From positions 62,001-126,000 of the forward strand of contig DOAQ01000009.1 of assembly GCA_003506435.1 (NCBI GenBank): a stretch of DNA of 64,000 nt, read 5' to 3'. Under the pieces are notes generated by a model. The model searched no databases. It was given only the letters and a program-made list of their open reading frames with translations, and was not told the DNA's origin. The stretch comes from Prolixibacteraceae bacterium (GTDB lineage: Bacteria; Bacteroidota; Bacteroidia; Bacteroidales; Prolixibacteraceae). Positions 10,005 through 18,771 of this stretch are shown here, piece after piece. Numbering within the stretch: position 1 is the stretch's first letter; the number at the start of each line of letters is the position of its first letter. The position numbers were made by a program, and so were the translations under genes.

Positions 10005-11501
10005 ATGATTATTTATATTAAAATCACTTCCCTTTTTATGGGATTTATCTTGGCGTTGTCAGGCTGTGTGGAGGTGACTACTTATCCAGTTCCACCAGAT
10101 GAAGTAAAGTTTGATACTTATGAGTTAAGTGTTAATAGTAAACCGGTTGATATTTACACCTGCCGTGTTTCAAAATTCCCAATTAATCAGGTTTGGCCTG
10201 GATACCAGCGTCCAATTGACCAAACCGAATTGGCAGGCTTTGCATACTGGGATATGCAGGAGAGTGTAAAGGTGGAGATATCCGCTAAAGAGAGAGTTGA
10301 AAAAGTTATAATCCGCCCCCTTTCCTTGGGCATCGAACCTGTAATAAAGGATAATAAAATAAGTTTTACTCTTGATCGTATTACCCCTGTGATTATAGAA
10401 GTTAATGGTTGTCATCATGCATTACATCTATTTCCAAATCCTGAAATAAAAGATATTTCGGAATCCAAGTCTTCCCATATGCATTATTTTGGTGCAGGTG
10501 TACATGATATAGGCAGGCTACAATTACAGGATAATGACACGGTGTATATTGCAGGAGGCACTGTGGTTTACGGTTATATAACCGCTGTAAATGCCCGTAA
10601 TATCCATATTCATGGCAGGGGGGTACTGGACGGCAGCCGTATCCCCAGGTCTAATCTCCCTTACATAGGCCCCGGGTGTATCACATTATTCGGGTGTAGT
10701 AATATTTCTATTGACGGGGTTATTTTGAGGGACCCAAACAGGTGGTGCCTCAATTTGTTTGGTTGCCGGGATGCAAATATCTCAAATGTAAAACTAATTG
10801 GTTTATGGAGGTATAATTCCGACGGGATCAATGTAAGCAATTCACAAAATGTCTGTGTGGATAACTGTTTTGTCCGTACGTATGATGATGCATTGGAAGT
10901 TAAGGGAGTAAAGGCCTGGGAGGCAAAGCCAGTACAAAATGTCCGTTTCAACAAATGTATAGTATGGTGTGATTGGGGTAGGTCAATGGGGGTAACATAC
11001 GAAACCAGAGCCCCTTACATTAAGGATGTAACATTTCAAGACTGCAGTATTATTCGAAGTACCAGTAGTGTAATGGCTATTACACATGCAGGTAAGGCAG
11101 CAATAAGCAATATTAGCTTCCGTAATATTAATGTTGAGTTGGATGAATGGATTCCACGCCCTAAATTACAGAAATTTGAAGGGGAAAAATATACATGCAA
11201 CATGGAAGATAAATATTGCCCCTCTCTTTTTAGTATAAAAATTGAGAAAAACACATTGGAAGATGATCATCAGGGAAATATTGATACAATACTTTTTGAA
11301 AATATCAAATTATATGGGAATACCAATACACATTCGTCTTTGCAGGGGTTAAATTCAAAGCAAAACATTAGCAATGTTACGATAAAAAATCTTCGATATA
11401 ATGATGAATTAGTCACTGACTTAAAAGAAGCTAATCTTACTATTGGCCCTTTTGTAGAAGGAGTTAAATTGAAAACAAACCATGAAATTAACAAACCATG
11501 A
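10005..11501 (+). CDS. GH28-like right-handed beta-helix glycoside hydrolase, lipoprotein
   Basis: 498 residues with a hydrophobic start and lipobox (LALSGC, Cys21). A short beta-sandwich-like N-terminal part is followed by a parallel beta-helix. The region VIIRPLSLGI and the run NARNIHIHGRGVLDGSRIP are typical of polygalacturonase-type proteins of Bacteroidetes. The GH28 acid cluster is visible as N271-S-D273 (YNSDGINV) and the D294-D295 pair (RTYDDALEVK). The usual HG and RIK motifs are not clearly present, so GH28 in the strict sense is not certain and a related GH49-like or unclassified helix enzyme is possible. It is 132 bases after the sulfatase and overlaps the next start by four bases (ATGA). 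Confidence 0.75.
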   Translation: MIIYIKITSLFMGFILALSGCVEVTTYPVPPDEVKFDTYELSVNSKPVDIYTCRVSKFPINQVWPGYQRPIDQTELAGFAYWDMQESVKVEISAKERVEKVIIRPLSLGIEPVIKDNKISFTLDRITPVIIEVNGCHHALHLFPNPEIKDISESKSSHMHYFGAGVHDIGRLQLQDNDTVYIAGGTVVYGYITAVNARNIHIHGRGVLDGSRIPRSNLPYIGPGCITLFGCSNISIDGVILRDPNRWCLNLFGCRDANISNVKLIGLWRYNSDGINVSNSQNVCVDNCFVRTYDDALEVKGVKAWEAKPVQNVRFNKCIVWCDWGRSMGVTYETRAPYIKDVTFQDCSIIRSTSSVMAITHAGKAAISNISFRNINVELDEWIPRPKLQKFEGEKYTCNMEDKYCPSLFSIKIEKNTLEDDHQGNIDTILFENIKLYGNTNTHSSLQGLNSKQNISNVTIKNLRYNDELVTDLKEANLTIGPFVEGVKLKTNHEINKP

Positions 11502-12145
11502 AATTTATTTTTATTGCACTCATATTATTAAGGCTTTTTAATGTATCAATAGCCCAAAATACAATATCTGATGTAGATGGGAATGTTTATAATACAATAC
11601 AGATTGGTGACCAGGTATGGATGAAAGAGAATCTGCGGACAACCAGATATAATAATGGAGATAATATAGGCACAACAGTTCATGGAAATAAAGACATAAA
11701 TGAAGAAAATTCTCCAAAATATGTATGGGAATATACAGGGAAAGAGAACAACATTAATGCTTATGGCCGTCTTTATACATGGTATGCAATTACTGACTCC
11801 CGTAGTTTGTGCCCTTGTGGGTGGCATGTTCCAAATGAAGCAGAATGGCTGAAACTTGTCAGATACCTGGGAGGTGAATCAATAGCAGGCGGCAAGTTAA
11901 AAAAAGAAGGTACTACAGATTGGTATTCCCCGAATGTTGGGGCAACAAATGAATCAGGTTTTTCGGCCTTGCCTGGCGGAGGCCGTCTCAGTAACGGGGT
12001 GTTCAACGATTATGGCAACGGGGCAATTTGGTGGAATGCAGAAGGGAGTGGTTATTATTTAAATTACAGTGATGCGTATATCCACAAGTGGGGCTTTGTG
12101 AAAAGTTCCGGCCTGTCTGTGCGCTGTGTTAGAGATGATAATTAA
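11498..12145 (+). CDS. FISUMP-domain secreted protein (Fibrobacter succinogenes major paralogous domain)
   Basis: 215 residues with a Sec signal (MKFIFIALILLRLFNVSIAQ) and one complete domain of the Fib_succ_major/TIGR02145 family. The diagnostic line is VDGNVYNTIQIGDQVWMKENLRTT, followed by YTWYAI, the CPCGWHVPNEAEWLKL block, FSALPGGGR, and the closing LSVRCVRDD. Function of the family is not established; the fold is thought to be C-type-lectin-like and members are surface or secreted in Bacteroidetes, so binding is a reasonable guess. The start overlaps the stop of the GH28-like gene (ATGA), indicating translational coupling. A second FISUMP domain appears in the prophage fibre gene at 62019. 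Confidence 0.9.
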   Translation: MKFIFIALILLRLFNVSIAQNTISDVDGNVYNTIQIGDQVWMKENLRTTRYNNGDNIGTTVHGNKDINEENSPKYVWEYTGKENNINAYGRLYTWYAITDSRSLCPCGWHVPNEAEWLKLVRYLGGESIAGGKLKKEGTTDWYSPNVGATNESGFSALPGGGRLSNGVFNDYGNGAIWWNAEGSGYYLNYSDAYIHKWGFVKSSGLSVRCVRDDN

Positions 12146-12241
12146 ATGCTGTCTGAGAGTCAGCTTGTAAAATCAGAACTGAAGGTTACACTTTGGATGG
12201 AATCAAATAAAATTGAAACATTCTGTATTAATTTTAAATTT

Positions 12242-13357
12242 ATGAAAAATAAAATACTCATATTCATTAGCTTATTTGCTTTAATTAACTGTAGCGGTCA
12301 GATTCCAGATGAAAACAAAGACAATGAAGCCAAAATAAAACTCGGCGCTTATTATTATGGCGGATGGTCAGGGACATGTCCTTACGATGACGGAAAACCG
12401 GAACATGCCTGGGCGAAAGGTATGCCTCTCATGGTTACAAGGCTTATGACAACAGAATTTGCCGGGTGTGAACCGGTATGGGGCTGGAGGGAGGATACAC
12501 AGGAAATAATGGAACAACAGATTGATCTGGCTGCCAACAGTGGGATCGCGTATTTTTCATTTTGCTGGTACTGGAGAGACAATAAAGGGCCAATCAATGT
12601 TCCAGCAATTAAAACAAAATCAGAACATTTACCCATGTACCTGTTCATGAGTGCGAAAAACAATACAAAAATGGAGTTCTGCCTTTTAGTGGCAAACCAT
12701 AGTGGCGCTGAAATTACCGGTACCGAAGCCTGGAAACAGGCTGCTGATTTCTGGATCAAGAATTATTTCAAACATCCGCGTTACCTGAAATCGGAAGGCA
12801 AACCTGTAATTATGATTTTCGATCCGAAAGGAGCAGACAAAGATGGACTTGCTTATTTACAGGAAGCTGCAAAGGAAGCCGATTATCCCGGAGTTTTTGT
12901 TGCTGGTTGCGGAAATTGTTCAGTTGAAAATGGTTTCCAGGTACAAACATTGTACAATACCAAACCCAAAGCAGGGCTTAACTTAACCGATATTTATCCT
13001 TTTCATTTATTGTCCGATTGGAATATCTCTGTCTGGGACAAAATCAATCTCCCTATGGCTTACATTCCTTGTTTAACCTCAGGCTGGGATCGTCGCCCCT
13101 GGGAAGCTTCACCCCCAGACGGCAGGGGTTCAGCGGTATCTGCCCATTTTCAAAGGGGACCTCCTGGTGAATTGGAACAATACATGAAAAGTTTGGTTGA
13201 TTGGAAGGATGCCCATCCCTGTCAAATCACCAAAGACCGTCTTGCGATAATATATGCATGGAATGAAATCGGGGAAGGCGCATGGATTTTACCCTGTAAA
13301 GACGATCCGGAAGGGGCTTACCTCAAAGCCATCCGGAAGGTAGTTTTCGGAAAATAA
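12242..13357 (+). CDS. GH99-like / WbsX-type glycan-processing lipoprotein
   Basis: About 371 residues from the ATG at 12242, chosen because it gives a lipoprotein signal (MKNKILIFISLFALINCSG, Cys17); the frame is open from 12146 but the added 32 residues look unlike a signal. The domain begins LGAYYYGGWSGT and includes EIMEQQIDLAANSGIAYFSFCWYW, AYIPCLTSGWDRRPWE, and the closing LAIIYAWNEIGEGAWILP. These match the Glyco_tran_WbsX / GH99-like domain, a (beta/alpha)8 fold related to endo-alpha-mannanases. In Bacteroidetes glycan loci such proteins are usually treated as hydrolases of unproven specificity. It is followed directly by the SGNH-hydrolase gene at zero spacing. A fragment of another member of this family occurs at 33339-33734. 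Confidence 0.8.
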   Translation: MKNKILIFISLFALINCSGQIPDENKDNEAKIKLGAYYYGGWSGTCPYDDGKPEHAWAKGMPLMVTRLMTTEFAGCEPVWGWREDTQEIMEQQIDLAANSGIAYFSFCWYWRDNKGPINVPAIKTKSEHLPMYLFMSAKNNTKMEFCLLVANHSGAEITGTEAWKQAADFWIKNYFKHPRYLKSEGKPVIMIFDPKGADKDGLAYLQEAAKEADYPGVFVAGCGNCSVENGFQVQTLYNTKPKAGLNLTDIYPFHLLSDWNISVWDKINLPMAYIPCLTSGWDRRPWEASPPDGRGSAVSAHFQRGPPGELEQYMKSLVDWKDAHPCQITKDRLAIIYAWNEIGEGAWILPCKDDPEGAYLKAIRKVVFGK

Positions 13358-13387
13358 ATGTCTGCAATTAAACGAATAACCGAAATA

Positions 13388-14110
13388 ATGAAGATACGAA
13401 TTTTTTTATTTAATTTTTTATTAAATACACTTTTAGTCATATCAATTGTTTTTTCATCATTTGGATGTAAAGGGGAAGGTGATGAAAATGAACCCCAAAA
13501 TGAGAATAAAATCAAAACCGTACTGATTTTGGGAAACAGTATTGTCTGTCATTCGCCCAAACCTGATATTGGCTGGTATGGCGATTGGGGAATGGCTGCC
13601 TCAGCAGAGGACAGCGATTTTGTACATCTTCTGATCAGGGACATCCATCAAAATGCCCCGTCGGCAGATATTAAATATAAAAATATTGCTGATTTCGAAC
13701 GGAATTTTGATACCTATTCCCTGTCTAATCTCGATTCTTTAAGAAACCCGGACATGCTGATCCTGAAAATATCGGAGAATGTGAATGATGAAAAAGCGCT
13801 CAACGATGATTTTAGTTTTTATTACGGGAGGCTTGTTGATTACCTTGACCCGTACCAAAAATCAATTAAAATAATGGTCGATGGTTTTTGGGGCAAAAAA
13901 TATGTCAACAAGATGATTGAAGATTACGCATTGGAAAAGAAATATCCTTTTGCATCGATAGATGACCTGTCATTGGATTCCACCAACAAGGCAATTGGTT
14001 TGTTTGAAAATGCAGGTGTTGCTGCTCACCCCTCTGATAAAGGGATGCGGATGATAGAGCAACGAATATGGGAAAAAATAAAAAGCCATTTCGGAAGTAA
14101 TGAACATTAG
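13388..14110 (+). CDS. SGNH/GDSL-type hydrolase lipoprotein
   Basis: About 240 residues from ATG 13388, which opens onto a membrane-spanning signal and lipobox (VFSSFGC, Cys27); the in-frame ATG at 13358 is an alternative but less signal-like. The SGNH elements are visible in order: block I (TVLILGNSIVC, Ser51), a block III-like ILKISENVND, and the C-terminal histidine block AAHPSDKGM. The first ten or so mature residues are acidic and probably a linker. SGNH proteins of polysaccharide loci are commonly carbohydrate O-deacetylases, so removal of acetyl groups from the substrate is the likely role. It begins immediately after the GH99-like stop and precedes GH3 by 30 bases. Confidence 0.75.
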   Translation: MKIRIFLFNFLLNTLLVISIVFSSFGCKGEGDENEPQNENKIKTVLILGNSIVCHSPKPDIGWYGDWGMAASAEDSDFVHLLIRDIHQNAPSADIKYKNIADFERNFDTYSLSNLDSLRNPDMLILKISENVNDEKALNDDFSFYYGRLVDYLDPYQKSIKIMVDGFWGKKYVNKMIEDYALEKKYPFASIDDLSLDSTNKAIGLFENAGVAAHPSDKGMRMIEQRIWEKIKSHFGSNEH

Positions 14111-14140
14111 CCCTTATGTTTAAAAACAAAAATTTCGCAA

Positions 14141-16486
14141 ATGAAAAACCTGATTTTACTTGTTGTGTTCTTGATCTGGTTAAATCCAGATGTTTTTGCC
14201 CAATCCGGTTACCCCTGCCAAAACCCTAATCTGCCTGTAAAGACCAGGGTTGCTGATTTATTGTCAAGAATGACATTAGAAGAAAAGATTGCCCAGATGT
14301 CAATGGCCAGGCTGAAAGACCTGGATATGGATGATAATGGGATATTAGCAGAGGAATCTATGGGAAAACATTTTGGTGAAGCCGGTCTTGGGTTCCTGAA
14401 GAATTCATTCATCGGGGCTGAAGATATGGCCAAATCCGGTGAAGTGGCCGACCGTTACCTGAGGACAAAAACAAGGCTTGGTATTCCTGCTGTCCAGATC
14501 GCCGAATGTTTGCACGGATACATGGTTTACGGGGCGACGATTTTCCCGCAGGCGATTGCCCAGGGGAGTACCTGGAACCCCGGGTTAATCCGGAAAATGA
14601 GCGGTATTATTGCCATGGAAGCCGCCGTAACAGGGGTGGACCAGGCTTTATCCCCATTATTCGATGTTGCCAGGGACCCGCGTTATGGGCGCATGGAAGA
14701 ATGTTACGGGGAAGACCCTTTCCATGTAGCTGAAATGGGAAAAGCTTTTGTTATTGGGATGCAGGGGGACCCGGAAATAACAAAAAACCATATCCCTGAT
14801 AACCATATTATATGTACGGCCAAACATTTTGTGGCATACAGCACGCCTGTTGCAGGGCTAAATATGGGACCATGTGAAATCGGGCCAAGGAGCCTTCGTA
14901 GTTTACACCTATACCCGTTTGAAAAAGCGGTAAAAGAAGCCAATATATATTCCGTGATGCCAACCTATAACGAGATAGACGGCATCCCTATAATCGCACA
15001 CCGTTGCCTTCTCCGGGATGTCCTGAGGGGGGAATATGGTTTTGAAGGATATACCATTTCGGATTATGAAGCGGTAAGGATGCTGGAGACCAGGCACAAG
15101 GTTTCCGGGAATAAAGCAGAAACAGCATTGCTCGCATTAAAAGCAGGTGTCGATCTGGAAGCCCCGCAGCCGTATGCCTATCCTGAACTGAAAAGGCTCA
15201 TGGAAGAAGGGAAAATGGGCATTGAGTTGATCGATGAAGCAGTAACCCATATTTTGACGGTCAAGTTTAAAGCCGGGCTGTTTGATAAACCGTACACTGT
15301 GCCAAAGAATATGTCTGAACTTATCCATACAGAAGAAGCGGTTTCTCTGGCACGGGAGATTGCAGAAGAATCGGTCGTCCTTTTGAAAAATGAAAATAAC
15401 GTACTGCCACTTAATTTATCCGCGATAAAATCAATTGCAGTAATTGGCCCAAATGCAGACAAAGCGCAATATGGCGATTACAGTGTCACCAAAAAGAAAT
15501 CATCCGGGGTTACGCTCCTTGACGGGATCAAAGGGCTGGTAAATGAAAAAGTAAAAGTCAATTATGCCCCGGGTTGCGGTATTACAAGTTTGGATACTAC
15601 CGGCTTTAAGGAAGCGGTCGAAATGGCATCTCAAAGTGATCTCGTGGTATTGGCTGTGGGTGGTACCAGTTTTATTTATTCCGACCTGAAAGGGGAAGGC
15701 AATATACCGGGAGACCAACCGACCTGTGGCGAAGGATATGACCGTTCTGAATTGGTCCCCCCGGGGGTACAACCCCAACTGATCAGGGCAATATACAATA
15801 CCGGCAAACCGGTTGTACTGGTGTTGATCAACGGGCGTGCATACGACCTAAGGTGGGAAAATGAACATATCCCGGCCATCCTGGAAGCATGGTACCCGGG
15901 CGAACAGGGCGGCAATGCCATTGCCCGGATTTTATTCGGCGAAGTGAACCCTTCAGGCAGGCTGCCGGTATCGTTTCCACAAAGCGTTGGGCATGCCCCG
16001 GTATTCTACGACTATAAGCCAACCGGACGGGGGCATCAGAGCAGGTCCGGCACACCGGAGAAGCCGGGTTCAAGCTATGTTTTCTCCTCTACCGACCCGT
16101 TATTTCCTTTTGGTTTTGGACTGAGTTATACGAAGTTTGAATACTCCAATCTGGAGATTAGCCAAAATGAATTATCCGCAGCCGATACCATAAAAATCTC
16201 GATGAAAGTCAAGAATACAGGGAAGGTAGTTGGAAAAGAAGTGGTGCAGGTATATATAAATGATAAAGTCAGTTCCGTAACCACACCTGTCAAAGTATTG
16301 AAGGGTTTTAAAAAGGTTAAAATAGCCCCGGGGAAAATGGGCACAGTGGATTTTTCAATCCCCTGTAAGGAACTAGGGCTTTGGGACGTGAATATGGATT
16401 ATGTGGTTGAGCCGGGAGAATTTGAGGTTATGATCGGAGCTTCTGCAGAGGATATCCGGTTGTCAGGTAAAGTTGAAATTCATTGA
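14141..16486 (+). CDS. GH3 beta-glycosidase (beta-glucosidase/xylosidase-like), secreted
   Basis: 781 residues with a Sec signal ending near FAQ (residue 21). The N-terminal (beta/alpha)8 domain starts RVADLLSRMTLEEKIAQM. It contains RLGIPAVQIAECLHGY, LSPLFDVARDPRYGRMEECYGED and the nucleophile motif GYTISDYEAV (Asp308). The second alpha/beta sandwich domain (VVLLKNENNVLPL, IAVIGPNAD) and a C-terminal FN3-like domain (KNTGKVVGKEVVQVYI) complete the three-domain GH3 architecture. The length fits the family. The enzyme trims non-reducing ends of oligosaccharides in the periplasm. Sugar preference (glucose versus xylose) is not readable; nearby remnants of GH10 and GH16 would suit either a xylan or a glucan side chain. 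Confidence 0.95.
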   Translation: MKNLILLVVFLIWLNPDVFAQSGYPCQNPNLPVKTRVADLLSRMTLEEKIAQMSMARLKDLDMDDNGILAEESMGKHFGEAGLGFLKNSFIGAEDMAKSGEVADRYLRTKTRLGIPAVQIAECLHGYMVYGATIFPQAIAQGSTWNPGLIRKMSGIIAMEAAVTGVDQALSPLFDVARDPRYGRMEECYGEDPFHVAEMGKAFVIGMQGDPEITKNHIPDNHIICTAKHFVAYSTPVAGLNMGPCEIGPRSLRSLHLYPFEKAVKEANIYSVMPTYNEIDGIPIIAHRCLLRDVLRGEYGFEGYTISDYEAVRMLETRHKVSGNKAETALLALKAGVDLEAPQPYAYPELKRLMEEGKMGIELIDEAVTHILTVKFKAGLFDKPYTVPKNMSELIHTEEAVSLAREIAEESVVLLKNENNVLPLNLSAIKSIAVIGPNADKAQYGDYSVTKKKSSGVTLLDGIKGLVNEKVKVNYAPGCGITSLDTTGFKEAVEMASQSDLVVLAVGGTSFIYSDLKGEGNIPGDQPTCGEGYDRSELVPPGVQPQLIRAIYNTGKPVVLVLINGRAYDLRWENEHIPAILEAWYPGEQGGNAIARILFGEVNPSGRLPVSFPQSVGHAPVFYDYKPTGRGHQSRSGTPEKPGSSYVFSSTDPLFPFGFGLSYTKFEYSNLEISQNELSAADTIKISMKVKNTGKVVGKEVVQVYINDKVSSVTTPVKVLKGFKKVKIAPGKMGTVDFSIPCKELGLWDVNMDYVVEPGEFEVMIGASAEDIRLSGKVEIH

Positions 16487-16661
16487 ACCTGCAGGTATTC
16501 CAAATCAGGTAACTAAACTTTCTAACCATGAAACGAACATGCTTAAACAAAAGCGCAAACACAGATGGCCAAATTGCATGTGAGTTCCATCCAGTGGAAT
16601 ATTTTGTTAAAATAAGTAAACTTGAACCAAAAGAGAATCAGCAATTTAAAAATTTGTACGG

Positions 16662-17525
16662 ATGAAAAAAGTATTTCCATTTCTATACAGCATCTTAATC
16701 CCCACCATCTTATTTGCCCAGAACGGCAAAGTATTCGACAACCTGTCGATGAAAAGTGCTATTCTTAATAGTGAAAGGAAATATGCCATTTATTTGCCCC
16801 CTGATTATGAAACATCAGAGCGAAGTTACCCGGTGTTGTACCTTCTCCATGGAGCTGGCCAGGCAGGTCATATTTCCTGGGTACAGTGTGGAGAAGTCTT
16901 GTATATTGCAGACAAAGCTATCAGAGAAGGAAAATGTACACCCATGATTATTGTGATGCCCGATGCCACTGCCGGGAGACAAGGTTACTTTAATTCGGTA
17001 AAAGGTGACTGGCGTTACGAGGATTTCTTTTTTGAAGAGTTTATCCCTTTTATAGAAGGGAAATACCGGATCAGGGCAGAGAAACGTTACCGGGCAATTG
17101 CCGGATTGTCGATGGGGGGCGGTGGCGCCTTCATTTACGCCCTGCACCACCCTGAACTGTTTTCATCGGCCTGTCCGCTAAGCGCCAATGCAAGCATGTT
17201 TTCGCTGAGTGCCGCAAAAGAACAACTGGAACGTCGGGAAAAAGAAACCGTTACCGACAAGGAGGCAGAAACATATTATCAGCGGTACAGCGCCATCTAT
17301 CTGGTCGAAAATATACCGGAGGAACAGAAAAAGGCGGTGCGCTGGTACATAGACTGTGGTGACGATGATTTTCTGTACGAAGGGAACTCATTGATCCATA
17401 TTGCCATGCGAAAAGGAGGGATCCCCCACGAATTCCGTATCCGCGACGGGGGGCATACCTGGACCTATTGGCGTACAGCGCTCCCCGAAGTTTTGGATTT
17501 TGTATCACAGGCTTTTCATCAGTAA
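16662..17525 (+). CDS. Esterase D / feruloyl-esterase-like (CE1) hydrolase, secreted
   Basis: 287 residues with a signal peptide (MKKVFPFLYSILIPTILFAQ). The alpha/beta-hydrolase catalytic set is visible: LLHGAGQ oxyanion region, GLSMGGGG nucleophile elbow (Ser150), an acidic residue in CGDDDF, and histidine in GGHTWTYWR, which is the usual ending of CE1 enzymes. The family removes acyl groups (ferulate, acetate) from polysaccharide side chains or acts on S-formylglutathione; with a signal peptide and carbohydrate-gene neighbours, the polysaccharide esterase reading is favoured. It follows the GH3 gene after 175 bases. Confidence 0.9.
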   Translation: MKKVFPFLYSILIPTILFAQNGKVFDNLSMKSAILNSERKYAIYLPPDYETSERSYPVLYLLHGAGQAGHISWVQCGEVLYIADKAIREGKCTPMIIVMPDATAGRQGYFNSVKGDWRYEDFFFEEFIPFIEGKYRIRAEKRYRAIAGLSMGGGGAFIYALHHPELFSSACPLSANASMFSLSAAKEQLERREKETVTDKEAETYYQRYSAIYLVENIPEEQKKAVRWYIDCGDDDFLYEGNSLIHIAMRKGGIPHEFRIRDGGHTWTYWRTALPEVLDFVSQAFHQ

Positions 17526-17602
17526 TGATTTCCTTACTATTCAAATTATAGAATTAACCAGAGATTATTTTCTAAAAATAAAACCAAATCAACGAAACGA
17601 TC

Positions 17603-18542
17603 ATGAAAGAGTATTTGACAAAACTAATGAAAAAGATAATCATGTTCGTATCTTTTATTATTTTCCTTGTTTTAGCTGCCTTTTCCCCTCAAAAGGAAAA
17701 AGTTTCTGCAACAGAGGGGAAAGATCGACCAAATGGCAACTTACAAACAGAGAGTATTTTACCCTCCGGTAAACAATGGCAACTGGTCTGGCACGATGAA
17801 TTTGACGGCAACACCCTGGATACCACCAAATGGAACTACCGGCTTAACTTCTGGGGCTACAGGTCTCCCACCTTCACGAAAGAAGGTGTTGAACTTGACG
17901 GTGACGGCCATCTAAGGATTAACCTGGTGCGCGAAGGAGACGACTTCTATTCGGGGCACCTGCAGACCGGTTCCAATACCTTTGACATACCCCGCGACCC
18001 GGATGTGAAAGGTTTCTGGCCATTCGGGGCCAAACAACCAGCCAAATTCATGCACCGGTTCGGATATTACGAAATTCGCTGCAAACTTCCGAAAAATAAA
18101 GGTTGGCATGCTGCCTTTTGGTTACAGTCGCCATCTATTGGAGCGCATCCTGATCCGAGGTACGGCGGAGTCGAATGCGACATTATGGAGAACTACCGCC
18201 AGCACACTGAAGGTTTGACGGTCTGTGGCTGCCTGTGGGGAGGTTATGGAAAAGAGGGCAAGGGATATGGCCATTTCCGTTTTCCTTATGAGGAAACAAC
18301 AGACGGCTGGCATACCTATGCCGTGGACTGGTCGCCTGAAGGATATATGTTTTATGCCGATGGTAAACTTATTGGTAAGCAGATGGCGTCTGATCTCCAC
18401 TGAATGCCACGGTTACCATTGTTCTTTTAACCCTAAACCGGGCGAGCGTTTTGGAACACCCGTTCCTGAGCTTTTCAATGCAGTATTACCCGATTGCTTT
18501 GAAGTGGATTATGTCCGTGTTTTTGATGAAGTAAAACAGTAG
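17603..18542 (+). pseudogene. GH16 endo-glycanase gene broken by frameshift/deletion near 18390
   Basis: The frame from 17603 (better start ATG 17627, which gives a lipid- or Sec-type signal) encodes a GH16 jelly roll: WQLVWHDEFDGNTLDTTKW, then the active-site strand VECDIMENYRQ with E191, D193 and E196 in the E-x-D-x-x-E arrangement. At YADGKLIGKQ the frame runs into a stop at 18401-18403. The expected C-terminus resumes in another frame from about 18380 (STECHGY, PGERFGTPVPELF, FEVDYVRVFDEV) and stops at 18542. Compared with intact family members, a few residues between the two halves also appear missing, so this is a small deletion plus frameshift rather than a single base loss. Catalytic residues remain, but the last beta-strands would be lost. 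A sequencing error is not excluded. Confidence 0.85.
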
Positions 18543-18561
18543 CGAAAAAGGATATTTACGC

Positions 18562-18627
18562 ATGAAAGGATCATTACTATTAGGCATCGACTTTGGCACC
18601 GGAGGGTGTAAAATAACCGCCATCGAC
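18562..18627 (+). pseudogene. 5' stub of an FGGY carbohydrate kinase gene
   Basis: Starting at ATG 18562 the sequence encodes MKGSLLLGIDFGTGGCKITAID, which matches codon for codon in protein terms the start of the intact FGGY kinase at 21444 (LLLGIDFGTGGCKITAID). Homology stops abruptly at about 18627, after which the frame enters unrelated sequence and ends at 18660. Only the phosphate-binding beta-hairpin (DFGTGG) remains, so it cannot be functional. It was presumably formed by recombination or deletion between a second kinase copy and a xylanase gene. Confidence 0.8.
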
Positions 18628-18629
18628 AC

Positions 18630-18722
18630 GATGAGAATCTTCTTTTTGATGAGAATTTAAAACCTAAGCCGGCTTATTATGGGGTAAAAGAGGCATTGAT
18701 GGATTATTTGAAAAGAAAATAG
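18630..18722 (+). pseudogene. 3' remnant of a GH10-like xylanase gene
   Basis: Thirty codons ending in TAG at 18722 encode a segment containing LLFDENLKPKPAYYGVKEAL. This is the typical C-terminal closing helix of GH10 endo-beta-1,4-xylanases, where the phrase L(F)D-x-N-x-x-P-K-P-A-Y is conserved. Nothing of the catalytic barrel is present. It abuts the FGGY kinase stub with two bases between them, in a different frame, which marks a deletion junction. The GH10 assignment rests on this short motif only. Confidence 0.6.
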
Positions 18723-18771
18723 ACTGGATTTTTAAACCTATATTAATAAAAATGTTAAAAAAAATAAAATT

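Noticed and set aside
16528..16665. 45-codon open frame before the CE1-like esterase (ends in an ATGA overlap)
   Set aside because: It could be a leader peptide, but no homology, signal or composition supports coding; kept as unexplained.
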